Shown in pieces: positions 1 through 7,952 of a DNA stretch of 64,000 nucleotides. The stretch covers positions 12,802 to 76,801 of the forward strand of contig SFHQ01000003.1 in NCBI GenBank assembly GCA_004556345.1. The letters are read 5' to 3'. This DNA is from Clostridiales bacterium. Lineage in GTDB: Bacteria > Bacillota > Clostridia > Oscillospirales > Oscillospiraceae. Each line of letters begins with the position of its first letter. The first letter of the stretch is position 1. The notes below the pieces were generated by a model. It saw nothing but the letters and a program-made list of their open reading frames with translations. It searched no databases and had not been told where the DNA came from. A program made the position numbers and the translations under genes.

Positions 1-1209
1 TGAGTTGGCCGTCAACACCCTGGGCCAATCCGTCGCCTGCCAGCGGAACATGACATGCAGGGCGTAGGACAGAAAGGCAGGGTCACTGAGATGAAAGAAC
101 ACCCAGCCCAGGTTCACCACGAAAAATGTGTAGAACCAGCGCAGGACACTGGGGAGTTTGTCCAGCACCTTCCCCAGCCAGAATTTCTCGACCACCAGCA
201 GGACGCCGTAATACAGGCCCCAGAGGAGAAAATTCCAAGCGGCTCCGTGCCAGAAGCCGGTGAGGCCCCAGACGATGAAAATATTCCGCACCCACTTGGG
301 GCGGCTGACCCGGCTTCCCCCCAGCGGGATGTAGATGTAATCCCGGAACCAGGAAGAGAGGGAGATATGCCACCGCCGCCAAAACTCTGTGGCGGAGCGG
401 GAGAGATAGGGGTAGTTGAAGTTCTCCAAGAAGTGGAAGCCAAACATCCGCCCAAGGCCAATGGCCATGTCGCTGTACCCGGAGAAGTCAAAGTAAATTT
501 GCATCGTGTAGGCCACGGACGCCAGCCAGTAGAGGGCCGTGCCGTAGATGCTCTGGTTGCCCTGGTAGATCATGTCCGCGATGGCGGCGACGTTGTTGGC
601 GATGAGCACTTTCTTTGCCAGGCCCAGGAGGAAGCGCTTCAGGCCCGCTTCCACGTCGCCCCAAGTCTCTTTGCGGTGGAGGATCTCGTCCTCAATGGTG
701 CTGTACCGCACGATCGGCCCGGCGATGAGCTGGGGGAAGAAGCTGACGTACAGCAGAAGATAGAAGAAATTCCTCTGGACGTGTACCTTGCCCCAATAGA
801 GGTCGATGACGTAGGAGAGAATTTGGAACGTGTAAAAGCTGATGCCGATGGGCAGGGCGATGGTCGGGAGGGTCACGCCGGTGGAGACGATGCTGTTCAG
901 CGTATCCCAAAGAAAATTGGCGTACTTGAACACCAAGAGATTTGCCGTCACCAGACAGACCGTCAGGACAAAAGCCACTTTGCAGGCCTTGGGGCGGCCC
1001 CGCAGGGTCTCAATGGCCAGTCCCCCCGCATAGGCCACAACAGTGGCGGCCAACATCATCACAACATACTTTGGCTCTCCCCAGGCGTAAAAGAACAAGG
1101 AGAGGACCAGGAGCAGGCCGTTGCGCCAGGTGCGATTTTTGACAAGGAAATACGGCAGGACCACCAGGGGCAGGAAGAGATAGAGGAAGGTCAAACTGCT
1201 GAATACCAT
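1..1209 (-). CDS. MBOAT family O-acyltransferase (AlgI/DltB-like), 3' end outside window
   Basis: Membrane-bound O-acyltransferase, expected to move acyl (usually acetyl) groups across the membrane onto an extracellular polymer. The frame is open from the ATG to the window edge (403 codons), so about 60-70 C-terminal residues are missing compared with a usual ~470. It begins MVFSSLTFLYLFLPLV, the typical MBOAT start, and is rich in hydrophobic segments. FWRRWHISL (His281) and TGFWHGAAWNF (His321, the family's invariant histidine) are visible. It starts 3 bases after the DHHW/AlgX-like gene, so the two probably act together in O-acetylation of a surface polysaccharide. The polymer is unknown. 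Confidence 0.9.
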   Translation of the reverse strand, partial: MVFSSLTFLYLFLPLVVLPYFLVKNRTWRNGLLLVLSLFFYAWGEPKYVVMMLAATVVAYAGGLAIETLRGRPKACKVAFVLTVCLVTANLLVFKYANFLWDTLNSIVSTGVTLPTIALPIGISFYTFQILSYVIDLYWGKVHVQRNFFYLLLYVSFFPQLIAGPIVRYSTIEDEILHRKETWGDVEAGLKRFLLGLAKKVLIANNVAAIADMIYQGNQSIYGTALYWLASVAYTMQIYFDFSGYSDMAIGLGRMFGFHFLENFNYPYLSRSATEFWRRWHISLSSWFRDYIYIPLGGSRVSRPKWVRNIFIVWGLTGFWHGAAWNFLLWGLYYGVLLVVEKFWLGKVLDKLPSVLRWFYTFFVVNLGWVFFHLSDPAFLSYALHVMFRWQATDWPRVLTANS

Positions 1210-1212
1210 GGC

Positions 1213-2391
1213 TCAGCCCTCCGGATCAAAGGTGTCCTGGGAAAAGTAGTCGATGTTCCCCAGGAGCAGGACGTTGGTGATCCCGTGGGCCTGGGTGTAG
1301 GCCGTGAGATCAAAGGGCTGGCCCATGCTGTGCGCGTAGTAACGCAGGTCCACGGAATAGAGCGTGTCATAGTGGCTGGCCAGGAGCTTCAGAATGGCGT
1401 TGTCGAAGGAGTCCCCGATCACCAGCAGGCTTCCCCGGTCAGTGGTGCCGGTGGAGAAAATGACCTCGCCCTCGTCCCCGCCGTAGAAGCCGCCGTAGGA
1501 CAGGTTCTTTTCGCTGGTCCCGGCCAGGAAATTCGCTTGGTCCCCGTAGTCCCCCACCGGCTGCCCGTCGATGGTGACGGTCATGTCCGGGAACGCATAG
1601 GAGTAGGCGTAGAACGGCTCCGTCAGCACATCGTCCGCCCCCACCCGGCGGGCTTTCACGCCGCTGAACTCCCCCACCAGCACCGGGTCGCCGGTGGGCT
1701 CCAGGGGCGTGCCGGTGCAGTGGAGAACGTCGAAGAGCTGGCGGTACCCGGCGTAAGAGCCGTAGAGATTCCAGTGGGTGTCCGTGCGGAAGAACTGGCG
1801 GGAAAATTCGTCGAAATCGTCTACGGTGTAGGTCGCTTTTTGGCTGTCCGGCAGGTCGAGATGCTGCATCAGGTACTCGGAGAAGCCCGCCTTTTCCTGG
1901 GTGAAAAAGTCCACATCCGTGTCCTTTTCCACGTAGTAGACCCAGAAGGTCAACTCCGGATGGTTGGCAAAGGTCTGGTTCAGCACGGCGCTCTTGCGGT
2001 CCAGGTCCGCCTGGTTGTTGGCCAGGGTGCGGGGCCAGTTGGTGATGAAGTCGTCCCCGTAGAGACACAGCCCATTGAAGGAAGCATAGCGCCCTTGGTC
2101 GCCGCCGGTGAGGGCCCGGACACCGTGGATGGCGTGGAGGAGGAAGCTCGTTTTCGTGTTGTTATAGGCCTTTTTCATGTACTGGGAAAACGGGATCTGG
2201 TCACTCAGACTAGACTCCGCCTCGTCCTGAAAGGTCCCGTCCAGAAAGGCACTGGTCGAAGCCGCCGGGAACTGGCTGGCGTAGCGGTTTTCATAGTCGT
2301 TGATCTCTTTGGGAAAGCAGAGGGTGCGGACCAGGCCCACCGCCAAGAGCACCGCCACAGCCAGGAGAAAGCACTTTTGCAGGGTCTTCAT
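1213..2391 (-). CDS. DHHW/AlgX-like SGNH-fold protein
   Basis: Extracytoplasmic partner of an MBOAT acyltransferase, expected to finish O-acetyl transfer. The 392 residues begin with an N-terminal membrane anchor or signal (about 5-22). Asp204-Thr-His206-Trp matches the DxH(W) catalytic pair of the AlgX/DHHW family, and VIGDSF (Ser328) supplies the nucleophile block. Four bases separate it from the response regulator upstream and three from the MBOAT gene downstream, so the three form one operon. The pairing supports the role; the substrate polymer cannot be told from sequence. Confidence 0.87.
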   Translation of the reverse strand: MKTLQKCFLLAVAVLLAVGLVRTLCFPKEINDYENRYASQFPAASTSAFLDGTFQDEAESSLSDQIPFSQYMKKAYNNTKTSFLLHAIHGVRALTGGDQGRYASFNGLCLYGDDFITNWPRTLANNQADLDRKSAVLNQTFANHPELTFWVYYVEKDTDVDFFTQEKAGFSEYLMQHLDLPDSQKATYTVDDFDEFSRQFFRTDTHWNLYGSYAGYRQLFDVLHCTGTPLEPTGDPVLVGEFSGVKARRVGADDVLTEPFYAYSYAFPDMTVTIDGQPVGDYGDQANFLAGTSEKNLSYGGFYGGDEGEVIFSTGTTDRGSLLVIGDSFDNAILKLLASHYDTLYSVDLRYYAHSMGQPFDLTAYTQAHGITNVLLLGNIDYFSQDTFDPEG

Positions 2392-2395
2392 GCGC

Positions 2396-3082
2396 TCACG
2401 CCTCGCCCTGGAACTTATAGCCGATGCCGCGGACGGTCTCGATGCGCTCGCCGCAGGGGCCCAGCTTCTGGCGGAGGGTCCGAATGTGGACGTCCACGGT
2501 GCGGCTCTCCCGGCCCATGGTGTCCCCCCATACCTTGTCTAATATCTTGTCACGGGAGAGGACAATGCCCCGGTTTTCCAGCAGCAGGCACAGCAGCTCA
2601 AATTCTTTCAGGGTCAGAGCGATATCCTGTCCGTTGACCTTGACCAGGTGGCAGGAGGGCGAGACCTCTAACCCGCCCACCCGGTAGACCACCACCTGCT
2701 CGGCGGGCGTCCCATAGGTCTCTGCCCGGCGCAGCAGGGCGCGGATGCGGGAAAGCAATTCCATCATGCGGAAGGGCTTTTGGACGTAGTCGTCCGCCCC
2801 GGCGTCCAGGGCTAAGACCGTGTCGTATTCCGTCCCCTTGGCCGTGAGCATCATCACGGGGATGGCACGGGTGGCGGGGTCGGCCCGGAGCTTGCGTAAA
2901 ATCACCATACCATCCTCTTCCGGAAGCATGATGTCCAGTAAAATCAATTTGGGTTTATTTTGCCCCATGGCGGTCCAGAAGGCCGAGGGGCGGTCGTAGC
3001 CCTCGGCGGGCAGGCCGGTGTTGTTTAGGGTGTAGGTGACCAACTCCCGGATGCTGGCGTCGTCCTCCACAAAGTAGATCAT
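2396..3082 (-). CDS. OmpR/PhoB-family response regulator
   Basis: Two-component response regulator, 228 residues. The receiver domain carries Asp7/Asp8, phospho-acceptor Asp50 (LILLDIMLPEEDG), Thr80 and Lys102; a C-terminal winged helix (about 130-226) includes VRGIGYKF. The start is placed at MIYFVEDD because AAAAAGGAGG lies 7 bases upstream; a longer reading would run into the tRNA terminator. No histidine kinase is next to it in the window. It leads the operon with the DHHW and MBOAT genes, so it may control surface-polymer acetylation, which is inference. Confidence 0.93.
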   Translation of the reverse strand: MIYFVEDDASIRELVTYTLNNTGLPAEGYDRPSAFWTAMGQNKPKLILLDIMLPEEDGMVILRKLRADPATRAIPVMMLTAKGTEYDTVLALDAGADDYVQKPFRMMELLSRIRALLRRAETYGTPAEQVVVYRVGGLEVSPSCHLVKVNGQDIALTLKEFELLCLLLENRGIVLSRDKILDKVWGDTMGRESRTVDVHIRTLRQKLGPCGERIETVRGIGYKFQGEA

Positions 3083-3140
3083 GGCGTGTCCTCCTTTTTC
3101 GCGCGTCATACAGGAAGATCGTGGAAGGTAAGAACAAAAG

Positions 3141-3170
3141 AAAAAAGCCTTGTCTTTCGACAAGGCTTTT
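3141..3170 (-). terminator. Intrinsic terminator of the tRNA operon
   Basis: On the minus strand, AAGCCTTGTC and GACAAGGCTT form a 10-bp stem around a GAAA loop, followed by a T run. It lies 3 bases beyond the CCA end of tRNA-Cys. Confidence 0.9.
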
Positions 3171-3172
3171 GT

Positions 3173-3246
<74 letters not shown>

Positions 3247-3248
3247 GT

Positions 3249-3324
3249 TGGAGCGAGTGACGAGGCTCGAACTCGCTACCTCCACCTTGGCAAGGTGGCG
3301 CTCTACCAGATGAGCTACACTCGC
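3249..3324 (-). tRNA. tRNA-Gly (GCC)
   Basis: Acceptor GCGAGTG pairs with CACTCGC, the anticodon loop is TTGCCAA and the T-loop is GTTCGAGCC. The discriminator is U and CCA is encoded. The spacer to tRNA-Phe holds a 20-bp palindrome. Confidence 0.96.
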
Positions 3325-3348
3325 ATGACGCTGTGAAGTTTCACAGCG

Positions 3349-3424
<76 letters not shown>

Positions 3425-3458
3425 ATAGAAAAGGGCAGTGATGAAATCTCTACCCTTT

Positions 3459-3535
<77 letters not shown>

Positions 3536-3542
3536 AAATGGG

Positions 3543-3618
3543 TGGTGGGAACAACAGGGCTCGAACCTGTGACCCCATGCTTGTAAGGCATGTGCTCTCC
3601 CAGCTGAGCTATGCTCCC
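3543..3618 (-). tRNA. tRNA-Val (TAC)
   Basis: First gene of the operon. Acceptor GGGAGCA pairs with TGTTCCC, the anticodon loop is CTTACAA and the T-loop is GTTCGAGCC. The discriminator is A and CCA is encoded. Confidence 0.96.
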
Positions 3619-3681
3619 GATGAACTTTTGTTCTTGTTCGGTGGACTCCGTTTCGGCCGCACCGCTCAAGCAACGTAGCCT

Positions 3682-3710
3682 ATTATATCCAAGACTTACC
3701 GCTTTGTCAA
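3682..3710 (-). promoter_or_regulatory. Consensus sigma-A promoter of the tRNA operon
   Basis: Perfect -35 TTGACA (3710-3705) and perfect -10 TATAAT (3687-3682) with a 17-base spacer, about 65 bases upstream of tRNA-Val. Confidence 0.93.
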
Positions 3711-3793
3711 TAGGTTTTTTCAAAAAAATCAGATTTTTTTGAAACTTGTTTTTCCACCCATTTTTTGGCTGAAATCGCTCTGTTCTCGTCCCC

Positions 3794-4669
3794 TTAAAGG
3801 GATGCGGCCAGGGCTTCCAGCTCGTCCTTCTCAAAGACGTGGACAGCGTCGCAAAACTGGCAGGTCATCTCGGCGCGGCCCTGCTCGCGGATGAGGTCGG
3901 TAAGCTCCTGCTTGCCCATGCTGATCAGGGCGCGGCGCATCCGGTCCCGGCTGCAATAGCAGCGGTACTCCACGGGGACGGTCTCCAGAAGCTCCAGGTC
4001 GAAGTCTGCCAGGACCAGGCGCAGCAGCGCCTCGGCGCTGAGACCCTGGCTGAGCTGGGTGGTCACCTGGCCCGCGCGGGCGATGCCGGCCTCGATCTTG
4101 TCGATGTCCTCATCGGTGGCACCGGGGAGAAGCTGGATGAGGTAGCCGCCGGCCACAGCCACAGAGAGGTCCTTGTCCACTAAGACGCCCAGGGCGCAGG
4201 CGGTGGGGATCTGCTCGCTCTCGGCAAAGTAGGCCGTGATGTCCTCGGCGATCTCGCCGGAGACCAGGGGGATGGTGCCCACATAGGGTTCCTTGAGCTT
4301 TAAGTCTTTAATGACGGTCAGGGAGCCGTTGGTGCCCACGGCGGTGCCAACGTCCAGCTTGGCGGGGCCCTTCAGGGGCAGCTCGACCTGACCGTTCTGG
4401 ACGTAGCCGCGGACGTTGCCGTCGCTGTCGGACACGGCCAAAATGCTGCCCAGCGGGCCGCCGCCGTTGATGCGGAGGGTCACGGAGCCGTCCTTCTCTT
4501 TGATCTGCTGGCCCATCATGGAGGCAGCCATCAGGGTGCGGCCCAGGGCGGCAGTGGCCACGGGCAGGGTCTTGTGGATCTCGCGGGCCCGCTCTACAAT
4601 GCCCTTGGCCTGGATGGCCATAGCTTTGATGGGGGCGTCCTTGGCAATCATTCTAATTATCGTATCCAT
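3794..4669 (-). CDS. hslO: Hsp33 redox-regulated chaperone
   Basis: Cytoplasmic holdase chaperone activated by oxidation. The 291 residues match the family length. The C-terminal zinc-binding cysteines are C237-x-C239 and C270-xx-C273, which release zinc and form disulfides under oxidative stress. The start at MDTIIRMIAKDAPIKAM fits family N-termini. It lies 25 bases after the methyltransferase gene and probably shares the promoter in front of the YerC-like gene. An oxidant-responsive chaperone suits an anaerobe meeting oxygen. Confidence 0.96.
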   Translation of the reverse strand: MDTIIRMIAKDAPIKAMAIQAKGIVERAREIHKTLPVATAALGRTLMAASMMGQQIKEKDGSVTLRINGGGPLGSILAVSDSDGNVRGYVQNGQVELPLKGPAKLDVGTAVGTNGSLTVIKDLKLKEPYVGTIPLVSGEIAEDITAYFAESEQIPTACALGVLVDKDLSVAVAGGYLIQLLPGATDEDIDKIEAGIARAGQVTTQLSQGLSAEALLRLVLADFDLELLETVPVEYRCYCSRDRMRRALISMGKQELTDLIREQGRAEMTCQFCDAVHVFEKDELEALAASL

Positions 4670-4694
4670 ATTGCTCTCATATCCTCGTTTCGTG

Positions 4695-5522
4695 TTATCG
4701 CATGTGTTCAATGGCTTCCTCCGGCTTGCGGGCGGTAAAGAAGACCCGCGCCTCCCCGGCCTGGGGGGCGTCCAGGCGGCGGTCGCCATAGGTGTGGATG
4801 TCAAGAAAGCCCGCTTGACGCAGGGCTTCCGTCAGGGTCTCGATGGAATAGGCCCGCTCCTCGTGGACCTCGGTGGAGCGGTACCAGGCCTCCCCTTCCC
4901 GCTGGAAGACGTCCATGCCATAGGTGCAGATCGCTTCTTCCGGGTCATACTCCGTGCGCCAGACGCAGTAGGCATCGTCGGTCTCATCCAAAAACAAGCC
5001 GCCGTCCAGGCTCTGCAAGTGCTCTGGGGTGTGCACATCAAAGATAAAGAGGCCCCCGGCCTCTAAGAACAGCCAAACGCGGCGGAGGGCCTGTTGGAGG
5101 CGGTCCGGCTCCGTCACGTGGTTCACACTGTCCAACAGGCAGACGCAGGCGTCGACGGTCCCGTAGAGGTCCAGCTTCTCCATGCTCTGGCAGAGGAAAA
5201 TGGGGGCTTCCCCCTCCCCTTCCAGGGATTTCTCCGCAGCCACAGCCAGCATTTCCGGGGAAAAGTCCACGCCAATCACTTCATAGCCCCGCTCGGCCAA
5301 TAAAAAAGACATGGTGCCTGTGCCGCAGGCCAGGTCCAGGACCGTGTGGAACGGCTCCCCATGGACCGGACAGGGGGAGCCGGCGAAGAGGGCCTCGATA
5401 AAATCTGCCCAGGCGGGATAATCGACATCTGCGGTCATGTCGTCATAGCAGGCGGCCAGGGCGTCGTAGGTCTCTTCTTCGCCCAGGGTCAGATCGCCGA
5501 AAGGTTCATGCTTCTGTGTCAC
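4695..5522 (-). CDS. Class I SAM-dependent methyltransferase
   Basis: Rossmann-fold methyltransferase of 275 residues with motif I VLDLACGTGT (61-70), an acidic motif II (VIGVDFSPEM) and a post-I region, as in the methyltransferase 25/11 families. The substrate is not evident. The first 17 bases of the gene overlap the end of the YerC-like regulator and hslO follows closely, so it is translated within that operon. Confidence 0.85.
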   Translation of the reverse strand: MTQKHEPFGDLTLGEEETYDALAACYDDMTADVDYPAWADFIEALFAGSPCPVHGEPFHTVLDLACGTGTMSFLLAERGYEVIGVDFSPEMLAVAAEKSLEGEGEAPIFLCQSMEKLDLYGTVDACVCLLDSVNHVTEPDRLQQALRRVWLFLEAGGLFIFDVHTPEHLQSLDGGLFLDETDDAYCVWRTEYDPEEAICTYGMDVFQREGEAWYRSTEVHEERAYSIETLTEALRQAGFLDIHTYGDRRLDAPQAGEARVFFTARKPEEAIEHMR

Positions 5523-5826
5523 GGTGCTTCTTCTCCTCCCAGATGGGGTCCAGGCGGGGCAGGATGGTCTGGTAGCCGTCTGCGCCGTATTGCAGGCAGC
5601 GGTTGACCCGGCTGATGGTGGCGCTGCTGGCCCCGGTGTGCTTGAGGATATCCTGGTAGATCATCCCCTCCCGCAGGTACATGGCCACCTCGATCCGCTG
5701 GCCCATAGCCTTGAGCTCGGTGACGGTGCATAGGTCCTCCATAAACTTGCGGCACTCCTCCACCGATTTTAACTGCAAGAGGCTCTCGTAGAGCAGCTCG
5801 TAGTCTTCCTTGGGTGTTTTCTTCAT
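5506..5826 (-). CDS. YerC/YecD-type TrpR-family regulator
   Basis: A 106-residue protein of the TrpR-like YerC family (known as a small DNA-binding family in Firmicutes). The helix-turn-helix is in the C-terminal half, around IYQDILKHTGASSATISRVNR. The usual TrpR tryptophan context is not adjacent; no trp genes are near. It heads an operon with a methyltransferase and hslO. The ligand and target are unknown. Confidence 0.86.
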   Translation of the reverse strand: MKKTPKEDYELLYESLLQLKSVEECRKFMEDLCTVTELKAMGQRIEVAMYLREGMIYQDILKHTGASSATISRVNRCLQYGADGYQTILPRLDPIWEEKKHRDTEA

Positions 5827-5860
5827 GGGAACACCACTCCTTTGTCTTATCTGCTTTCAT

Positions 5861-5889
5861 ATTTTAGCAAGTTAAATCATGAATGTAAA
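5861..5889 (-). promoter_or_regulatory. Promoter of the yerC-like/methyltransferase/hslO operon
   Basis: -35 TTTACA (5889-5884), 17-base spacer, -10 TAAAAT (5866-5861) with an extended TGC in front; about 35 bases upstream of the first ATG. Confidence 0.8.
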
Positions 5890-5950
5890 GGGGAACTTTC
5901 CGCGATTTTGACAAAAATCTGGGAATCCATGAAATTTTTCTACTTCACCC

Positions 5951-5979
5951 TTGCATCTTGAAATACAGAGTATTATAAT
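5951..5979 (+). promoter_or_regulatory. purA promoter
   Basis: -35 TTGCAT, 17-base spacer and perfect -10 TATAAT. The implied leader is about 80 bases long with no structure that I recognise as a purine riboswitch. Confidence 0.82.
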
Positions 5980-6064
5980 GAGTTGTATTTTCGGGGGCAC
6001 TTCCCCACCGCCGAAAGAAACAAGACAAACAATTTATCTTCTTATTATAATAGGAGGGGTTCCT

Positions 6065-7348
6065 GTGGTAAAAGCGATCGTCGGCGCCAACTGGGGCGAC
6101 GAAGGCAAAGGGAAAATCACCGATCTGCTGGCGGAGACGTCAGACATCGTCGTCCGCTTCCAAGGCGGCGCCAATGCGGGGCACACCATCATCAATGATT
6201 ATGGCCGCTTCGCCCTGCACACCCTGCCTTCGGGCGTGTTCTACTCTCACATCACCAACGTCATCGGCAACGGGGTCGCCCTGGACATCCGCAAGCTCAC
6301 CGATGAACTGACCAGCCTGCTGGACGCCGGGGTACCCGCCCCCAACCTGATCATCTCGGAGCGGGCCCAACTGCTCATGCCCTATCACGTCCTCCAGGAC
6401 GCCTACGAAGAGGAGCGCCTGGGCGGCCATGCCTTCGGCTCCACCAAGAGCGGCATCGCCCCCTTCTACTCCGACAAGTACGCCAAGATCGGCATCCAGG
6501 TCTGCGATCTGTTCGACGAGGCCCGCCTGAAAGAGCATCTCAACCACGCTGTCGAGATCAAAAACATTCTCTTCGAGAACATGTATCACAAGCCCCGCAT
6601 CGACGCAGACGAGCTCTTCCAGGACCTGCTGAAGATGCGCGAGATCATCAAGCCCTATGTGGGTGACGCCGTGACCTTCCTGCACCAGGCTGTGAAAGAC
6701 GGAAAATCCATCCTGCTGGAGGGCCAGCTGGGGGCCATGAAGGACCCGGACCTGGGCATCGTTCCCATGACCACCTCCTCCCACACCTTGGCCGGCTTCG
6801 GCTGCGTGGGCGCTCCCGTGCCTCCCACAGCCATGGAGGACGTGATCTGCGTGTCCAAGGCCTACTCCTCCTGCGTCGGCTCGAAGACGGAGCCGTTCGT
6901 CAGTGAACTTCTGGGCGAGGCCGGCGACGAGCTGCGCCGCCGCGGCGGTGACAAGGGCGAGTTCGGCGCCACCACCGGCCGTCCCCGCCGGGTGGGCTGG
7001 TTCGACACCGTGGCTACGAAATACGGCTGCATGGTCCAGGGTGCCACCCAAGTGGCCCTGACCTGCCTGGATGTGCTGGGCTATCTGGACGAGATCCAGG
7101 TCTGCACCGGCTATGAGATCGACGGCAAGGTCACCAAGGACTTCCCCGTCCCCGCCCTGCTGGAGCGAGCCAAACCCGTCTTCACCACCCTGCCCGGCTG
7201 GAAGAGCGACATCCGCGGCATCACGGACTACGACGCCCTGCCCGCCAACGCCAAGGCTTATGTAGACTTCATCGAAAAAGAGATCGAAACACCCATCCGC
7301 ATCGTCTCCACCGGCCCCAAGCGCCACGAGATCACTTTGCGAGGCTGA
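6065..7348 (+). CDS. purA: Adenylosuccinate synthase
   Basis: Forms adenylosuccinate from IMP, aspartate and GTP, the first committed step to AMP, in the cytoplasm. It has 427 residues, a normal length. The GTP-binding motif GDEGKGK is at 11-17 and NAGHTI follows near 37-42; KxDV-type base contact and C-terminal GPKRHE are also present. Translation starts at GTG, because AGGAGG lies 7 bases upstream and the family begins MVKAIVGANWGDEGKGK. It has its own promoter and a strong terminator, so it is a single-gene unit. Confidence 0.97.
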   Translation: MVKAIVGANWGDEGKGKITDLLAETSDIVVRFQGGANAGHTIINDYGRFALHTLPSGVFYSHITNVIGNGVALDIRKLTDELTSLLDAGVPAPNLIISERAQLLMPYHVLQDAYEEERLGGHAFGSTKSGIAPFYSDKYAKIGIQVCDLFDEARLKEHLNHAVEIKNILFENMYHKPRIDADELFQDLLKMREIIKPYVGDAVTFLHQAVKDGKSILLEGQLGAMKDPDLGIVPMTTSSHTLAGFGCVGAPVPPTAMEDVICVSKAYSSCVGSKTEPFVSELLGEAGDELRRRGGDKGEFGATTGRPRRVGWFDTVATKYGCMVQGATQVALTCLDVLGYLDEIQVCTGYEIDGKVTKDFPVPALLERAKPVFTTLPGWKSDIRGITDYDALPANAKAYVDFIEKEIETPIRIVSTGPKRHEITLRG

Positions 7349-7366
7349 CGTTTCCCCCTCTGTATC

Positions 7367-7402
7367 CTGTCCGGGAATCCTGCGGTTCCCGGACAGTTTT
7401 TT
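7367..7402 (+). terminator. purA intrinsic terminator
   Basis: An 11-bp stem CTGTCCGGGAA/TTCCCGGACAG with an 8-base loop is followed by six T residues. Confidence 0.92.
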
Positions 7403-7406
7403 CTGC

Positions 7407-7435
7407 TTGCATCTGGCGGTCGCTTCGGCTAAAAT
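7407..7435 (+). promoter_or_regulatory. Promoter of the small gene at 7543
   Basis: -35 TTGCAT, 17-base spacer, -10 TAAAAT, starting only five bases after the purA terminator T run. Confidence 0.7.
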
Positions 7436-7542
7436 AGAGGCAGCAGAGATCCTTGCAGGATACTCCCCCATTTCCCTTTCCTGATCCCAGCGCACGGCAT
7501 CTCACTGGCGCTGAATGAACAACAAAACGGAGGGAACGGCCG

Positions 7543-7761
7543 ATGGCTGACTACCAAAAGATGTACGCCGTGCTGTGCAGCGCGGTGGACGAAGTGATCG
7601 ATCCACTGGAACGCATCCCGTTGGCTCTGTCCTCTGCCCGTATTCTGCGGGCGGCGTTGGCACGGGCAGAGGAGATCTATATCTGCACCGCTGAGGAGGA
7701 GGAGCCCGAACCGCCTAGGGTACGGGAAAGTACGATTGAGATCCTTCCCCCCAAAAAATGA
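7543..7761 (+). CDS. Small conserved-looking hypothetical protein
   Basis: A 72-residue acidic soluble protein of unknown function. It has its own promoter, a GGAGGG ribosome site 8 bases upstream and an intrinsic terminator, all signs of a real gene. The first 45 residues look helical (DYQKMYAVLCSAVDEVID) and a Glu/Pro-rich tail follows. There is no signal peptide, membrane segment or known motif. I recall similar small proteins in Oscillospiraceae but know no function. Confidence 0.7.
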   Translation: MADYQKMYAVLCSAVDEVIDPLERIPLALSSARILRAALARAEEIYICTAEEEEPEPPRVRESTIEILPPKK

Positions 7762-7782
7762 AATGATGTTGGCTTTTTCTTT

Positions 7783-7810
7783 CCACTAGCAGAGCTAGTG
7801 GTTTTCTTTT
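7783..7810 (+). terminator. Intrinsic terminator of the small gene
   Basis: CCACTAGC-AGA-GCTAGTGG stem-loop followed by TTTTCTTTT. Confidence 0.88.
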
Positions 7811-7813
7811 GAC

Positions 7814-7859
7814 AAAAAAGTGCCTCTGCCGACACGCAACCAGGCATCGACAGAGGCGC
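7814..7859 (-). terminator. Hairpin with T run on the minus strand
   Basis: A 13-bp stem (7820-7832 with 7847-7859, two G-U pairs) and 14-base loop, followed by six T on the minus strand. Read that way it is a terminator, but no minus-strand gene lies upstream. Confidence 0.5.
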
Positions 7860-7952
7860 TTCTTGTATTTTACCGATGTTTTACGAGAATATGATTACTA
7901 TTTTTTCATTTGTCTGCTACACTGAATTGTCAATATAGAAAAGAGGAAGACG

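Noticed and set aside
55..2637. 860-codon open frame on the plus strand
   Set aside because: It is antisense to the MBOAT, DHHW and response-regulator genes, all with family motifs; long antisense frames are expected in GC-rich codons.
5951..6064. N-terminal extension of PurA
   Set aside because: It begins inside the promoter region; GTG at 6065 has AGGAGG at correct spacing and matches the family start.
6140..7495. 451-codon minus-strand frame opposite purA
   Set aside because: Antisense to a fully recognised purA; Gly/Asp/His/Val-rich shadow sequence.
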